From: CBDDFN01 sp965227065
GTDB lineage: Bacteria; Pseudomonadota; Alphaproteobacteria; SPJN01
Direction of reading: 5' to 3'
Length of the DNA stretch: 64,000 nucleotides
NCBI GenBank assembly: GCA_965227065.1
Contig: CBDDFN010000007.1
Span: 1-64,000, forward strand
Notes under the pieces: model-generated
The model's input: only the letters and a program-made list of their open reading frames with translations
Databases searched by the model: none
What the model was told of the DNA's origin: nothing
Position numbers and translations under genes: made by a program
Part shown: positions 37,565 to 46,313 of the stretch, in pieces
Position numbering within the stretch: position 1 is the first letter of the stretch
How the letters are laid out: each line of letters opens with the position of its first letter

Positions 37565-39067
37565 TCACTTCATGGTGGGAATGACAAAGCTTGCGCCGTC
37601 GCGCACGCCGTGATTGGGCCAGCGCGAGGTCACCGTCTTGATCTTGGTGAAGAACTTCACGCCCTCAGGGCCATGCTGGTTGGTGTCGCCAAAGGCGGAC
37701 CGCTTCCAGCCGCCGAACGTGTGATAGGCGAGCGGCACGGGGATCGGCACATTGATGCCCACCATGCCGACCTGCACCCGGGCGGCAAAGTCGCGGGCGG
37801 CATCGCCGTCACGGGTGAAGATCGCAACGCCATTGCCATATTGGTGTTTGGTCGGCAGTTCGGCGGCCTCTTCAAAGCTGCCCGCGCGGATGATTTGCAG
37901 CACGGGGCCGAAAATCTCTTCCTTATAGCTTTCCATGTCGGGCGTGACTTTGTCGAACAGGCAGCCCCCCATGAAGAAGCCATCTTCATAGCCTTGCAGC
38001 GAGAAATCGCGGCCATCGACCACAAGCTCGCCGCCTTCCTGCACGCACGTATCAACCCAGCCCTTGACCTTATTGAGATGATCACGCGTCACCAGCGGGC
38101 CGAAATCCACATCGGGGTCGTTGGAGGGACCCACTTTGAGGCTTTCCACACGCGGTTTGAGTTTTTCAATGAGGCGATCGGCAGTGTCATCACCAACGGG
38201 AACCGCAACCGGCAGGGCCATGCAGCGCTCACCCGCCGAGCCGTAAGAGGCGCCAATCAGCGCATCGGTCACCTGATCAAGATCGGCGTCGGGCATGATG
38301 ATGGCGTGGTTCTTCGCCCCGCCCATCGCCTGGATGCGTTTGCCGTGGGCGGCACCGGTGGCATAGATATATTCTGCAATGGCCGAACTGCCGACAAACG
38401 ACACGGCCTGAACACGCGGGTCGGTCAGGATGGTGTCGACCGCGAGCTTGTCGCCATGGACGACATTGAGCACACCTTCGGGTGCACCGGCTTCCATCAT
38501 CAGCTCAGCCAGGCGGATCGGCACGGCAGGATCTTTCTCAGACGGCTTGCAGACAAAGGTATTGCCGCACGCAATCGCCACGCCGAACATCCACATGGGG
38601 ATCATGGCGGGGAAGTTGAACGGCGTGATGCCGGCCACCACACCCAAAGGCTGGCGCATGGAATAAACATCGATGCCGGGACCGGCCCCTTCAGTATATT
38701 CACCCTTCATCAGATGGGGGATGCCGCAGGCAAATTCGATCACCTCAAGACCGCGCTGAACATCACCGCGCGCATCCGCGAGCACCTTGCCATGCTCCGC
38801 CGACAGCATGGCGGCAAGCTCATCCATATGGGCTTCGACAAGTTCCTTGAACTTGAACATGACGCGGGCGCGTTTTTGCGGGTTGGTTGCCGCCCAGCCG
38901 GGGAAGGCGGCTTGCGCCGCTGCGATGGCTGCGCGCACCTCATCTTCGGTGCCAAGCGGGGTTTGGGCCTGAACCTCACCCGTGGTCGGATTGTAAACAT
39001 CGCCGAACCGGCCCGACTGGCCGGATACAGCCTGACCGTTGATGAAATGCATATGCTCGCGTGCCAT
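37565..39067 (-). CDS. mmsA: CoA-acylating methylmalonate-semialdehyde dehydrogenase
   Basis: 500 residues, aldehyde dehydrogenase superfamily. The catalytic Cys is in YGSAGERCMALPVAVPVG, the MMSDH signature rather than the usual GQ-C. ITPFNFPAMIPMWMFG is the cofactor-side loop, and EEIFGPVLQI and FGGWKRSAFGD are general ALDH motifs. The enzyme converts methylmalonate (or malonate) semialdehyde plus CoA and NAD to propionyl-CoA (acetyl-CoA), in valine/inositol/beta-alanine breakdown. The usual mmsB partner is not adjacent. Divergent from the TonB-dependent receptor. Confidence 0.93.
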   Translation of the reverse strand: MAREHMHFINGQAVSGQSGRFGDVYNPTTGEVQAQTPLGTEDEVRAAIAAAQAAFPGWAATNPQKRARVMFKFKELVEAHMDELAAMLSAEHGKVLADARGDVQRGLEVIEFACGIPHLMKGEYTEGAGPGIDVYSMRQPLGVVAGITPFNFPAMIPMWMFGVAIACGNTFVCKPSEKDPAVPIRLAELMMEAGAPEGVLNVVHGDKLAVDTILTDPRVQAVSFVGSSAIAEYIYATGAAHGKRIQAMGGAKNHAIIMPDADLDQVTDALIGASYGSAGERCMALPVAVPVGDDTADRLIEKLKPRVESLKVGPSNDPDVDFGPLVTRDHLNKVKGWVDTCVQEGGELVVDGRDFSLQGYEDGFFMGGCLFDKVTPDMESYKEEIFGPVLQIIRAGSFEEAAELPTKHQYGNGVAIFTRDGDAARDFAARVQVGMVGINVPIPVPLAYHTFGGWKRSAFGDTNQHGPEGVKFFTKIKTVTSRWPNHGVRDGASFVIPTMK

Positions 39068-39121
39068 GAAAGTCCCTTATGTCTCGATATGTGTCTTGAG
39101 ATTTTGTGCGATTTGGCGGGC

Positions 39122-39149
39122 AGTATAGTGACCGGTGTCGCAGCGGCAA
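39122..39149 (-). promoter_or_regulatory. Candidate promoter for mmsA
   Basis: On the minus strand TTGCCG (39144-39149) and TATACT (39122-39127) are 16 bases apart, giving a leader of roughly 48 bases before the mmsA start. Confidence 0.45.
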
Positions 39150-39259
39150 GTCCGGAAAACTGAATCCAAATTCAAATGTTTACGCTTGCGCCCCCCGTCA
39201 AAAGCCGGTCTCATAAACCACAAGGTGGGATATGCGGAAAACCACTCTTGTTGGGGGAC

Positions 39260-41614
39260 ATGATGCGGGAATTTTGGGGGCGAATTGCGCTTGGGGGCGC
39301 GTTCGCATTGATTGCATTGTCATCAGCTGCGCAAGAGGCTGAACCGGCTGCGGCACCGGCAGCCGCCGAAGAACGGCGCGCCAAGCTGGATGAGATCATC
39401 GTTACCGCGAACAAGCGGGCGGAGAATGTTCAGGATGTGCCTTTGTCGATCTCGGCCATCGGGGCCGATGAGATCAAGGAAAAGAACATTGCCGATCTGA
39501 ATGACCTCGCGCTGTACGCACCCAATCTCGACATTGTCGCCTCACCCACCTTCAACTTCATCTCGATGCGCGGGATTGTGTCGGGCTTCAACAAGGGCTT
39601 TGAACAATCGGTCGCGACCGTGATTGACGAGGTTTATTACGGCCGCGCGTCCTATCTGTCGAATGGCCTGCTTGATCTTGCCGGGGTTGAGATTTTGCGC
39701 GGCCCGCAAGGGACTTTGTTTGGCAAGAACTCGGTGGCCGGCGCGCTGCACATCAAGACCGGCGATCCGGAATTTGAATGGGGTGCCGATGGCGCGGCCC
39801 TGGTGGGCCATTATAATGAGCGGCGCTATCAGGCGATGGTCACAGGCCCCATCTGGGGCGAAAAGCTCGCCTTCCGGGTGGCGGCCCAGCACCATACGCG
39901 CGACGGCACCATCACCAATACGAGCATTGGCCAGAAGGAAGCCAATCTCGACCGGCAAAATGCGCGGGCGAAATTGTTGTTTGAGCCCACCGGCTGGCTG
40001 TCGGTACTGGCAACCGTCAACTGGTCGAAAGTGGATGAGGATGGCCCCGGCATCGAAATCACCGGCGCGCCGCCTGAGTTTCTCACCGTCTTCCGGCTGT
40101 TTGACCCTCAGACCACCGGCGATCCGTTCGACGGCAAGAACCATTCCAATCAGGCCGGATTTGCGGAGCGTGACAATCTCGATATCGTGCTCAAGATCGA
40201 AGCCGACCTGATCGGCCACACCTTCACCTCGATCACCGCTTTTGGCCGGTTCGATGAAGAGTTTCTGTTCGACGTTGATTTCACCCCTGTGCCTTATCTG
40301 ATTATCGAGCTGCGCGAGGAATATGAGCTGTTCAGCCAGGAATTCCGCGTCACCTCGGAACCCGGCACATTCGAATATGTCGCCGGGCTGCACTATTTCG
40401 CCACCGACATGTTCGCGCAGAACGAAGTTCCGCTGTTGCTGGTCAATGACGCGGGCGGTCTGCTGGCCTCCATCCTGCCCGGAGCGCTGGGCGGGCTGGT
40501 GGGCGGGTTGCCGATCAACGCACCACCGGTAGAAGCCGAACGCCGCTTCCAGACGCTGGATCAGCAAACCTGGTCGTTTGCCGCCTTCGGTCAGGCAACC
40601 TGGAACATGTCTGATCAATGGGCGCTGACGGTAGGCGCACGCTGGCAGATCGAAGTGAAAGAAGTGCTCGCCAGTTCGCAATTTTCCGGCACCGGGCTTT
40701 TGTTCCCCGCCATCATTCAAGGTTCTGAAGCCTATAATGAGGACCGCAAGCGCGAGGAGATCAACTTCTCACCCAAAGTGTCGCTGCGCTACTATCCGTT
40801 TGAAGACGTCATGACCTATGCCACGCTCGCCAAGGGCTTCAAGGGCGGCGGCTTTTCCGATGCGGCGGTCAATGCCGCCGAGCTTGAATTTGAAGGCGAG
40901 GACTCGATCACCTATGAGGCCGGCATCAAGGCGACCTTCCTTGACGGGGCCGCACGCGCCAACATTTCAGGCTTCCGCACCGATTTTAACGATCTGCAAC
41001 TCTCAAGCTTTAACGGCCAGCGCAACATTGTCCGCAACGCCGCCAATGCGGTGAGCCAGGGTGTTGAATTTGAACTCAGCTATGTGCCGTTTCTCGGTGC
41101 CATCCTGTCGGCCTCGGGCTCCTATATCGACGCCACCTTCAAGGACTTCCCCAACGGGGTGTGCATCTCAGAACCCTTGGGCGATCAGGCCGGCGACCCC
41201 GCCGAGCTTTTGTTGGGGCTTCCCAACACCACCAACCCCCAGCCTTGCGATCTGTCGGGCGGCACGCTGCCTTATGCGCCGACCTTTTCCACCACCATCA
41301 ATGCCGGGATCGGCATCCCGCTGGGCAATTGGCCCGTCGTGATCGCCACCTCGGCAAGCTTTACCTACACAACAACGAGCTTCTTCTCCACCGACCAGGA
41401 CCCGGTCGATTCCAACCCGCCCGCCTGGTATATACGCGGCCAGGTTGGGCTGGCTGATATTGAAGGGCTGTGGTCGCTGACCTTGTTTGTGGAGAATCTC
41501 ACCGACAAGGGCCTGTTGCTCATCTCCAATGACATTCCGACATTCACCGGCAGCCATTTTGGAATTCCGCGCGAAAGCCGTAGGCTGTCGGTGGAACTGA
41601 GAATTTCACTATAA
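39260..41614 (+). CDS. TonB-dependent outer-membrane receptor
   Basis: 784 residues. A signal peptide (IALGGAFALIALSSAAQ) is followed by a short A/P/E linker, the TonB box region LDEIIVTANKRAENVQDVPL, the plug domain with GVEILRGPQGTLFGKNSVAG (about residues 140-160), and a 22-strand barrel ending VELRISL. These receptors import siderophores, vitamins or large hydrophobic molecules using proton-motive force. The ligand is not readable. I start at 39260 (MMREFWG) after GGGGGAC; an upstream in-frame start lacks a signal peptide at the right place. Nineteen bases before the acyl-CoA dehydrogenase gene, so probably one operon. Confidence 0.93.
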   Translation: MMREFWGRIALGGAFALIALSSAAQEAEPAAAPAAAEERRAKLDEIIVTANKRAENVQDVPLSISAIGADEIKEKNIADLNDLALYAPNLDIVASPTFNFISMRGIVSGFNKGFEQSVATVIDEVYYGRASYLSNGLLDLAGVEILRGPQGTLFGKNSVAGALHIKTGDPEFEWGADGAALVGHYNERRYQAMVTGPIWGEKLAFRVAAQHHTRDGTITNTSIGQKEANLDRQNARAKLLFEPTGWLSVLATVNWSKVDEDGPGIEITGAPPEFLTVFRLFDPQTTGDPFDGKNHSNQAGFAERDNLDIVLKIEADLIGHTFTSITAFGRFDEEFLFDVDFTPVPYLIIELREEYELFSQEFRVTSEPGTFEYVAGLHYFATDMFAQNEVPLLLVNDAGGLLASILPGALGGLVGGLPINAPPVEAERRFQTLDQQTWSFAAFGQATWNMSDQWALTVGARWQIEVKEVLASSQFSGTGLLFPAIIQGSEAYNEDRKREEINFSPKVSLRYYPFEDVMTYATLAKGFKGGGFSDAAVNAAELEFEGEDSITYEAGIKATFLDGAARANISGFRTDFNDLQLSSFNGQRNIVRNAANAVSQGVEFELSYVPFLGAILSASGSYIDATFKDFPNGVCISEPLGDQAGDPAELLLGLPNTTNPQPCDLSGGTLPYAPTFSTTINAGIGIPLGNWPVVIATSASFTYTTTSFFSTDQDPVDSNPPAWYIRGQVGLADIEGLWSLTLFVENLTDKGLLLISNDIPTFTGSHFGIPRESRRLSVELRISL

Positions 41615-41632
41615 AACCAACAGGGACACTCC

Positions 41633-42853
41633 ATGGCTATCGACTTTTCACTGGCGCCCGAGCTCGAAGCGCTGCGCCTTAAAGTGCGCGACTTTATTGA
41701 AACGGTGGTCAAGCCGACCGAAGCCGCCATTGATGAAAATGATCGCAAAAGCCTGATCGACGGCGTCATCAAAATGCGCACCGAAGCGCAAACCCGCGGG
41801 CTGTGGCTGCCCCATATGCCCCAGGAATGGGGCGGCATGGGATTGGGGCATGTCGAGCTTGCCATGGTGCAGGCCGAGGCCGCCCGCTCCCGCTTCGGAC
41901 CCTTTGCGATCAACGCCCAGGCCCCTGATGAGGGCAATATGCACACGCTGGAAAAATGGGGCACGGACGAGCAGAAGGAAAAATATTTGAAGCCGCTTCT
42001 ATCAGGCATGGCGCGGTCGTGCTTTGCCATGACCGAACCTGAAGTCGCAGGCTCTGACCCCACCTTGATCCAGACGCGCGGTATCAAGGACGGTGATGAG
42101 TGGGTGATCAATGGCCATAAATGGTTCATCTCCGGTGCGCGCCGGGCCAAGTTTGCCATCCTGATTGCCCGCACCGAGGATACGCCCGACATCCCCCAGG
42201 CCGCCAACACAGCGTTCATTGTCGATATTCCCTCTCAGGGCTGGAACGATGTCCGCGAGGTTGAGACCATGCATGGCTCAACCGGCCATTCCGAAATTGT
42301 CATCGAGAATTTACGTGTCCCTGACAGCGCCATTCTGGGCGGACGCGGCATGGGCCACAAACTGGGCCAGTCGCGGCTGGGGCCCGCGCGCCTCGCCCAT
42401 TGCATGCGCTGGCTCGGCCAGGCCGAAACCGCATTGGAGATGATGGTTGACCGGTCCACCAAACGCTTCACCCATGGCTCCATGCTGGCGGAAAAGCAGG
42501 GCATCCAGTGGATGATTGCCGACAGCGCGGTGGAGCTTTATCAGGCCAAGCTGATGGTGCTGCACGCCGCCTACAAGATCGACAAGGGCGAGGATTTCCG
42601 CTCAGAGGTCTCCATGGCCAAGCACTTTGTGGCCAACATGCTGGGCCGGGTCATTGACCGGGCCATTCAGGTCCATGGCGCGCTGGGCTACTCCACCGAC
42701 ACGCCGCTTGCCCACATGGCCCAGCAGGCGCGCTGGGCGCGCTTCGCCGATGGAGCGGACGAAGTGCATCAATGGCGCATTGCCGAGCGCACCATCAAGG
42801 CGTGGACCGAGACCGGATCGCTGGCGTCTGCCATCGGTGAGCTGCCGCTCTGA
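41633..42853 (+). CDS. Acyl-CoA dehydrogenase, ACAD10/11-like
   Basis: 406 residues. FAD-binding motifs are CFAMTEPEVAGSDPTLIQT (about residues 126-144) and WVINGHKWFISGA; the C-terminal motif VHGALGYSTDTPLAHM and the tail ARFADGADEVHQWRIAERTIKA are those of the ACAD10/11 branch, which favours long or 4-hydroxylated acyl-CoAs in mammals. Substrate here unknown. It follows the TonB-dependent receptor by 19 bases, hinting that the receptor imports an acyl-type or sterol-type substrate. Confidence 0.9.
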   Translation: MAIDFSLAPELEALRLKVRDFIETVVKPTEAAIDENDRKSLIDGVIKMRTEAQTRGLWLPHMPQEWGGMGLGHVELAMVQAEAARSRFGPFAINAQAPDEGNMHTLEKWGTDEQKEKYLKPLLSGMARSCFAMTEPEVAGSDPTLIQTRGIKDGDEWVINGHKWFISGARRAKFAILIARTEDTPDIPQAANTAFIVDIPSQGWNDVREVETMHGSTGHSEIVIENLRVPDSAILGGRGMGHKLGQSRLGPARLAHCMRWLGQAETALEMMVDRSTKRFTHGSMLAEKQGIQWMIADSAVELYQAKLMVLHAAYKIDKGEDFRSEVSMAKHFVANMLGRVIDRAIQVHGALGYSTDTPLAHMAQQARWARFADGADEVHQWRIAERTIKAWTETGSLASAIGELPL

Positions 42854-43181
42854 CGGGATGCCCCGTCGGGCCTTTTGCCTCCGGCAAGGAGGACACCGCG
42901 CCCATATCCCCACCCCGTCATTCCGGGGCCGTCCGAAGCCGTGGCGAAGGATGGGACCCGGAATCCAGATACCGGCACGGCCTCGCTCCGTGGAAACATA
43001 TCGCCTTCAGATTCCGGTCTTGCGCCCATCAAATAGATTAGGCGGGCGCAAACCGGAATGACAGGTTGTGTTGATCCCCAAACGATCATGACCATCCCTC
43101 AATGAAATGGGGGATCAGGTGCGCAAGAGAAACGCGCTTGTGATAGGGTGAAATCTGCTGGGGGTCGAAAAGGACGAACCG
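42854..43181. other. 328-base gene-free gap with a palindromic repeat
   Basis: No coding signal. Between the acyl-CoA dehydrogenase and the next exported-protein gene the gap is mostly occupied by repeat copy 2 (42916-43064). The remaining 117 bases before 43182 contain the likely promoter and an AAGGACG ribosome site for that gene. Confidence 0.6.
42916..43064. repeat. Intergenic palindromic repeat, copy 2
   Basis: Arms CGTCATTCCGG and CCGGAATGACAG, with inner CCCGGAATCC and GATTCCGG. The core CACGGCCTCGCTCCGTGG, extending to AAACATATCG, reappears inverted in copy 3 with two or three differences, so the two are true homologues rather than chance palindromes. Confidence 0.85.
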
Positions 43182-43778
43182 ATGAGATCGAAGTTCCTTA
43201 TAGGGCTTGCCGTTTTGCTCGCGGCACCTGTGGCGCAGGCACAGGATCTGTGTCAGGTCCCCCAGGATCAGATTGACGCCATCCGCGCGCGCCTGTGCCA
43301 GACTGAAGACATGGCACCGGGGTGTGCCGAACGCACTGCAATCTCGGGCCTTGCGCCCATCGCCAGAAACATCCAAATCCTGAAATTGTGCGGCGATGAG
43401 GCGGCCGCCGCAGAGGCCCGCACCGTCTATCTCAAGCCCGGCGAGACATATGAGACGCTGCTGCCTTGTCTGGGCGAAACATTCTCCTATGCCGGCACCT
43501 TGGCGGCGCTCGAACAGGAAACCCGGGAAAAGTTTAACCGCGACGGCACAGCTCGGTGCGATCCCGCCCATGCCGGGCTGGCCCGCTCGTTCAAAGACAA
43601 GCTCGCGGCCGACGCGCTGTCCCTCACCTTTCCCGGTGCGGGCGAACAGATTTATTATCAGCTTGGCGTGACGGTGACCGATGAGGGCGCCATCATCGAA
43701 CGGCCCGAAGGCTGGCAGCGCAAGCCCAACAAGGGTTCGGCGACAAAAGGCACGCAGGAACAGCGCCCACAGAACTAA
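43182..43778 (+). CDS. Exported cysteine-containing protein, unknown function
   Basis: 198 residues with a signal peptide (FLIGLAVLLAAPVAQA, cleavage before QDLCQV). The mature part holds six cysteines (DLCQV, ARLCQT, PGCAER, LKLCGD, LPCLGE, ARCDP), likely forming disulfides in the periplasm. The C-terminal tail is basic and polar (KPNKGSATKGTQEQ). No domain recognised. AAGGACG precedes the ATG. It overlaps the facing GFA gene by 4 bases. Confidence 0.65.
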   Translation: MRSKFLIGLAVLLAAPVAQAQDLCQVPQDQIDAIRARLCQTEDMAPGCAERTAISGLAPIARNIQILKLCGDEAAAAEARTVYLKPGETYETLLPCLGETFSYAGTLAALEQETREKFNRDGTARCDPAHAGLARSFKDKLAADALSLTFPGAGEQIYYQLGVTVTDEGAIIERPEGWQRKPNKGSATKGTQEQRPQN

Positions 43779-44122
43779 CTCAAGCTAGCCCCGTCAACAT
43801 CGGCGCGTGGGATGGCGCTGACATCGGTATCCTCGAGGCAACCAGTGTTAAAGCCCATCAGTGTGGGATCGGTGCGCCGTCCATGATGGGTGTAGATCCC
43901 GCAGCGGGAGCAGAAATAATGCTCCGCCACTTCGGTGTTCCATTGATAGAGGCTCAGCACCTCGGCCCCGCTGACCAGCCGGAATGCGGTCTTGGGCGCA
44001 GAGCCCATCAGCGCGCCCTTGCGTTTGCACAGCGAGCAATTGCACCGATAGGTGAAGGCACGGTCCCACTCAACCTCGAAGCGGACCGCACCGCAATGGC
44101 ACGCACCGTGATGGATCACCAC
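43775..44122 (-). CDS. GFA/CENP-V family zinc-binding protein
   Basis: 115 residues. Zinc-ligand motifs ACHCGAVRFEVEW, RCNCSLCKRKGAL and HYFCSRCGIYTHHGRR define the GFA (glutathione-dependent formaldehyde-activating) fold. Most such proteins have no proven activity, so the name is a family label. The start overlaps the nfeD stop by 7 bases, suggesting co-transcription with nfeD and the stomatin gene. Confidence 0.85.
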   Translation of the reverse strand: MVIHHGACHCGAVRFEVEWDRAFTYRCNCSLCKRKGALMGSAPKTAFRLVSGAEVLSLYQWNTEVAEHYFCSRCGIYTHHGRRTDPTLMGFNTGCLEDTDVSAIPRADVDGASLS

Positions 44123-44406
44123 ATGCCCCGATTGCCGTCTTGATCATAATCATTGATGTCGGGCGCATCATCCTGGCCAAACAGCCGCCGGGCAATGACG
44201 CTCAACACAATTCCGATCACCCCATAAAGGATCAGCAGAACCTGCCAGCCCAGCAGCCCCGGCGCGATCAGGACCAGAGCCGCAATCGCAAGCCCTGTCA
44301 CCCCGAAGGCGAGCAGCACATAGGTGCCGGTCACCACCTCGGCAATCCCCAGCACAATCCCCAGGATTGCCCAGAATTCCCAACTCACAAGCCAGTCAGT
44401 CCACAT
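44116..44406 (-). CDS. NfeD-like membrane protein
   Basis: 96 residues. Two to three hydrophobic helices (FWAILGIVLGIAEVVTGTYV; FGVTGLAIAALVLIA; VLLILYGVIGIVLSVIA) followed by a short cytosolic acidic tail (QDDAPDINDYDQDG). This matches the short NfeD type, which lacks the protease domain and often also the OB fold. NfeD proteins are encoded next to SPFH/stomatin genes and are thought to act in the same membrane microdomain complex, as here (12 bases downstream). Confidence 0.85.
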   Translation of the reverse strand: MWTDWLVSWEFWAILGIVLGIAEVVTGTYVLLAFGVTGLAIAALVLIAPGLLGWQVLLILYGVIGIVLSVIARRLFGQDDAPDINDYDQDGNRGMW

Positions 44407-44418
44407 GGTTCGGCCTCC

Positions 44419-45381
44419 TTACACTTGCGGAACCTGCGCGGGGTGATCGTCGTCGGGCTGCTCTGCGGGTTTCGAGCGGAAGCTTTCAAGACTATCAAGC
44501 GTGGCTGCCAGCGAGCCGATCGTATTGGCAATATCGGTCGGCATGATCACGGTTTTTGAATTGCGCGAGGCTGCCACCTCGCCCATGGCGCCGACCTGGC
44601 GTTTGGCAATATCAAAGCGCACGGCTGAGTCACCATGCACGCGGATTGATTCAGCCACCTGGGCAATCGCATGGGCATCAGCTTCGGCCGCCACCCGCAC
44701 CGCGTTGGCATTGGCTTCGGCAATCGCAAGAATAGCCTGGGCTTCCTTCTGCTTTTCATACAGATCGGCATCGGCGTTGAGCTCGACGGCGCGTTTGCGG
44801 CCCTCAGCCTCAATCACCTGGGCGCGGCGCGAGCGTTCGGCATTCAATTGCTGCTGCATCGCCCGTCGGGTTGCTTCATCCACCTTCACATCACGGATTT
44901 CAACGCCGGTGACCTCAATGCCCCATTCGTCCGCCGAGGGCGTGATGACATCAAAGATGCGCTGATTGATATCGGCCCGGTTGGCCTGGATTTCATCAAG
45001 CTCCATCTTGCCGCCAACGGCGCGCAGATTGCCAACCAGCAGCGTGTTGATGCCTGCTGACAGATCAGCGATGCGATATTGCGATTTGGCCGTATCGACA
45101 ATGCGGAAAAAGATCGACACATCCATTTCAATCTCAACATTGTCACGGGTGATGACGCTCGCACCGGCAAACCGTTCCTCGCGAATGAGGATCGAAACCC
45201 GGTGGCTGACACTGTCAACAAACGGCACGATGAAGTGCACCCCCGGCGTCAGCGTCTTGGTGTAGCGGCCAAAGCGCTCCACCGTATATTCCTCGGATTG
45301 CGGGACAATCTTGACGCCCTGATAAATCAGCACAAGCGCCAGCACGAGCAGGACAATCGGCACCATTTCAGCAATAGACAT
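44419..45381 (-). CDS. SPFH/stomatin-like protein (QmcA type)
   Basis: 320 residues. The N-terminal membrane segment MVPIVLLVLALVLIYQG is followed by an SPFH domain (VPQSEEYTVERFGRYTKTL to VDEATRRAMQQQLNAERSRR). A long coiled-coil rich in A/E/R (QAILAIAEANANAVRVAAEA) precedes a polar tail. Such proteins oligomerise into membrane scaffolds affecting protease FtsH and membrane order. It forms a unit with nfeD. Confidence 0.92.
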   Translation of the reverse strand: MSIAEMVPIVLLVLALVLIYQGVKIVPQSEEYTVERFGRYTKTLTPGVHFIVPFVDSVSHRVSILIREERFAGASVITRDNVEIEMDVSIFFRIVDTAKSQYRIADLSAGINTLLVGNLRAVGGKMELDEIQANRADINQRIFDVITPSADEWGIEVTGVEIRDVKVDEATRRAMQQQLNAERSRRAQVIEAEGRKRAVELNADADLYEKQKEAQAILAIAEANANAVRVAAEADAHAIAQVAESIRVHGDSAVRFDIAKRQVGAMGEVAASRNSKTVIMPTDIANTIGSLAATLDSLESFRSKPAEQPDDDHPAQVPQV

Positions 45382-45465
45382 CGCTCACTCCCAGATCAGT
45401 TTCTTCTCAAATTGCCCACCGTCTTACCCCTCTAATGTGGCGATTGATGCAGCCCAAAACAAGAA

Positions 45466-45494
45466 AAACCCCGGCGCTTTCGGCACCGGGGTTT
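45466..45494 (-). terminator. Intrinsic terminator after sdhB
   Basis: AAACCCCGG pairs with CCGGGGTTT around an 11-base loop; on the minus strand the stem is followed by TTCTTG, giving a TTTTTC tract. It lies 22 bases after the sdhB stop and ends the sdh operon. Confidence 0.85.
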
Positions 45495-45516
45495 CGCTTT
45501 TTAAAAGTTAAAAGCG

Positions 45517-46299
45517 CTAGCCGACCTTGCGTTCGACCATCATTTTCTTGATTTCGCCAATCGCCTTGGCGGGGTTCAACCCCTTGGGGCAGGTTTTGGC
45601 GCAGTTCATAATGGTGTGGCAGCGATAAAGTCGGAAAGGGTCTTCCAGATTATCGAGCCGCTCGCCGGTCGCCTCGTCGCGGCTGTCGATCAGCCAGCGA
45701 TAGGCTTGCAGCAGCACCGCGGGGCCCAGATAGCGGTCCTGGTTCCACCAGTAAGACGGGCAGCTTGTCGAGCAGCAGGCGCACAGAATGCACTCATAAA
45801 GCCCGTCAAGCTTCTGGCGGTCTTCCTTGGTTTGCAGCCGCTCCCCACCAGAGGGCGTCGGGGTCTTGGTCTGCATCCAGGGTTCAACCGAGGCGTATTG
45901 CGCATAGAAATTGGTGAGGTCCGGCACCAGATCCTTCACCACCTCCATATGGGGCAGCGGATAGACCTTCACCTCACCCTTCACCTCATCAATGCCTTTG
46001 GTGCAGGCGAGCGTGTTGGTGCCATCAATATTCATCGCGCATGAGCCGCAAATCCCTTCCCGGCACGACCGGCGGAAGGTGAGCGTCGGGTCGATCTCGT
46101 TCTTGATCTTGATCAGCGCGTCGAGAACCATCGGCCCACATTCGTCGAGATCAACTTCATACGTATCGACGCGGGGGTTATTCCCGTCATCAGGGTTCCA
46201 GCGATAGACCTTGAAGGTCTTCACATTGGTTGCGCCCGACGCTTTGTGGGTTTGGCCCTCTTGGACGCGCGAATTGGGGGGCAGTCGAAATTCAGCCAT
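45517..46299 (-). CDS. sdhB: Succinate dehydrogenase iron-sulfur subunit
   Basis: 260 residues. [2Fe-2S] ligands are in SCREGICGSCAMNIDG and NTLAC; [4Fe-4S] in CILCACCSTSCPSYWWN; [3Fe-4S] in CHTIMNCAKTCPKGLNP. SdhB carries electrons from the SdhA flavin to quinone in complex II. The N-terminal extension (MAEFRLPPNSRVQEG) is typical of alphaproteobacteria. It ends the sdhCDAB operon. Confidence 0.98.
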   Translation of the reverse strand: MAEFRLPPNSRVQEGQTHKASGATNVKTFKVYRWNPDDGNNPRVDTYEVDLDECGPMVLDALIKIKNEIDPTLTFRRSCREGICGSCAMNIDGTNTLACTKGIDEVKGEVKVYPLPHMEVVKDLVPDLTNFYAQYASVEPWMQTKTPTPSGGERLQTKEDRQKLDGLYECILCACCSTSCPSYWWNQDRYLGPAVLLQAYRWLIDSRDEATGERLDNLEDPFRLYRCHTIMNCAKTCPKGLNPAKAIGEIKKMMVERKVG

Positions 46300-46313
46300 G
46301 TTCGTCTCCGTCC

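Noticed and set aside
37526..39163. A 545-codon open frame opposite mmsA
   Set aside because: It has no signal of a protein family, contains His/Gly/Ala-rich low complexity, and mirrors the mmsA codon pattern. High GC content keeps antisense frames open; mmsA on the other strand is complete and conserved.
39068..39259. Fur box upstream of the TonB-dependent receptor
   Set aside because: Only a short TGAAT-N4-ATTCA repeat (39161-39174) is present; it lacks the GATAAT-type 19-bp consensus.
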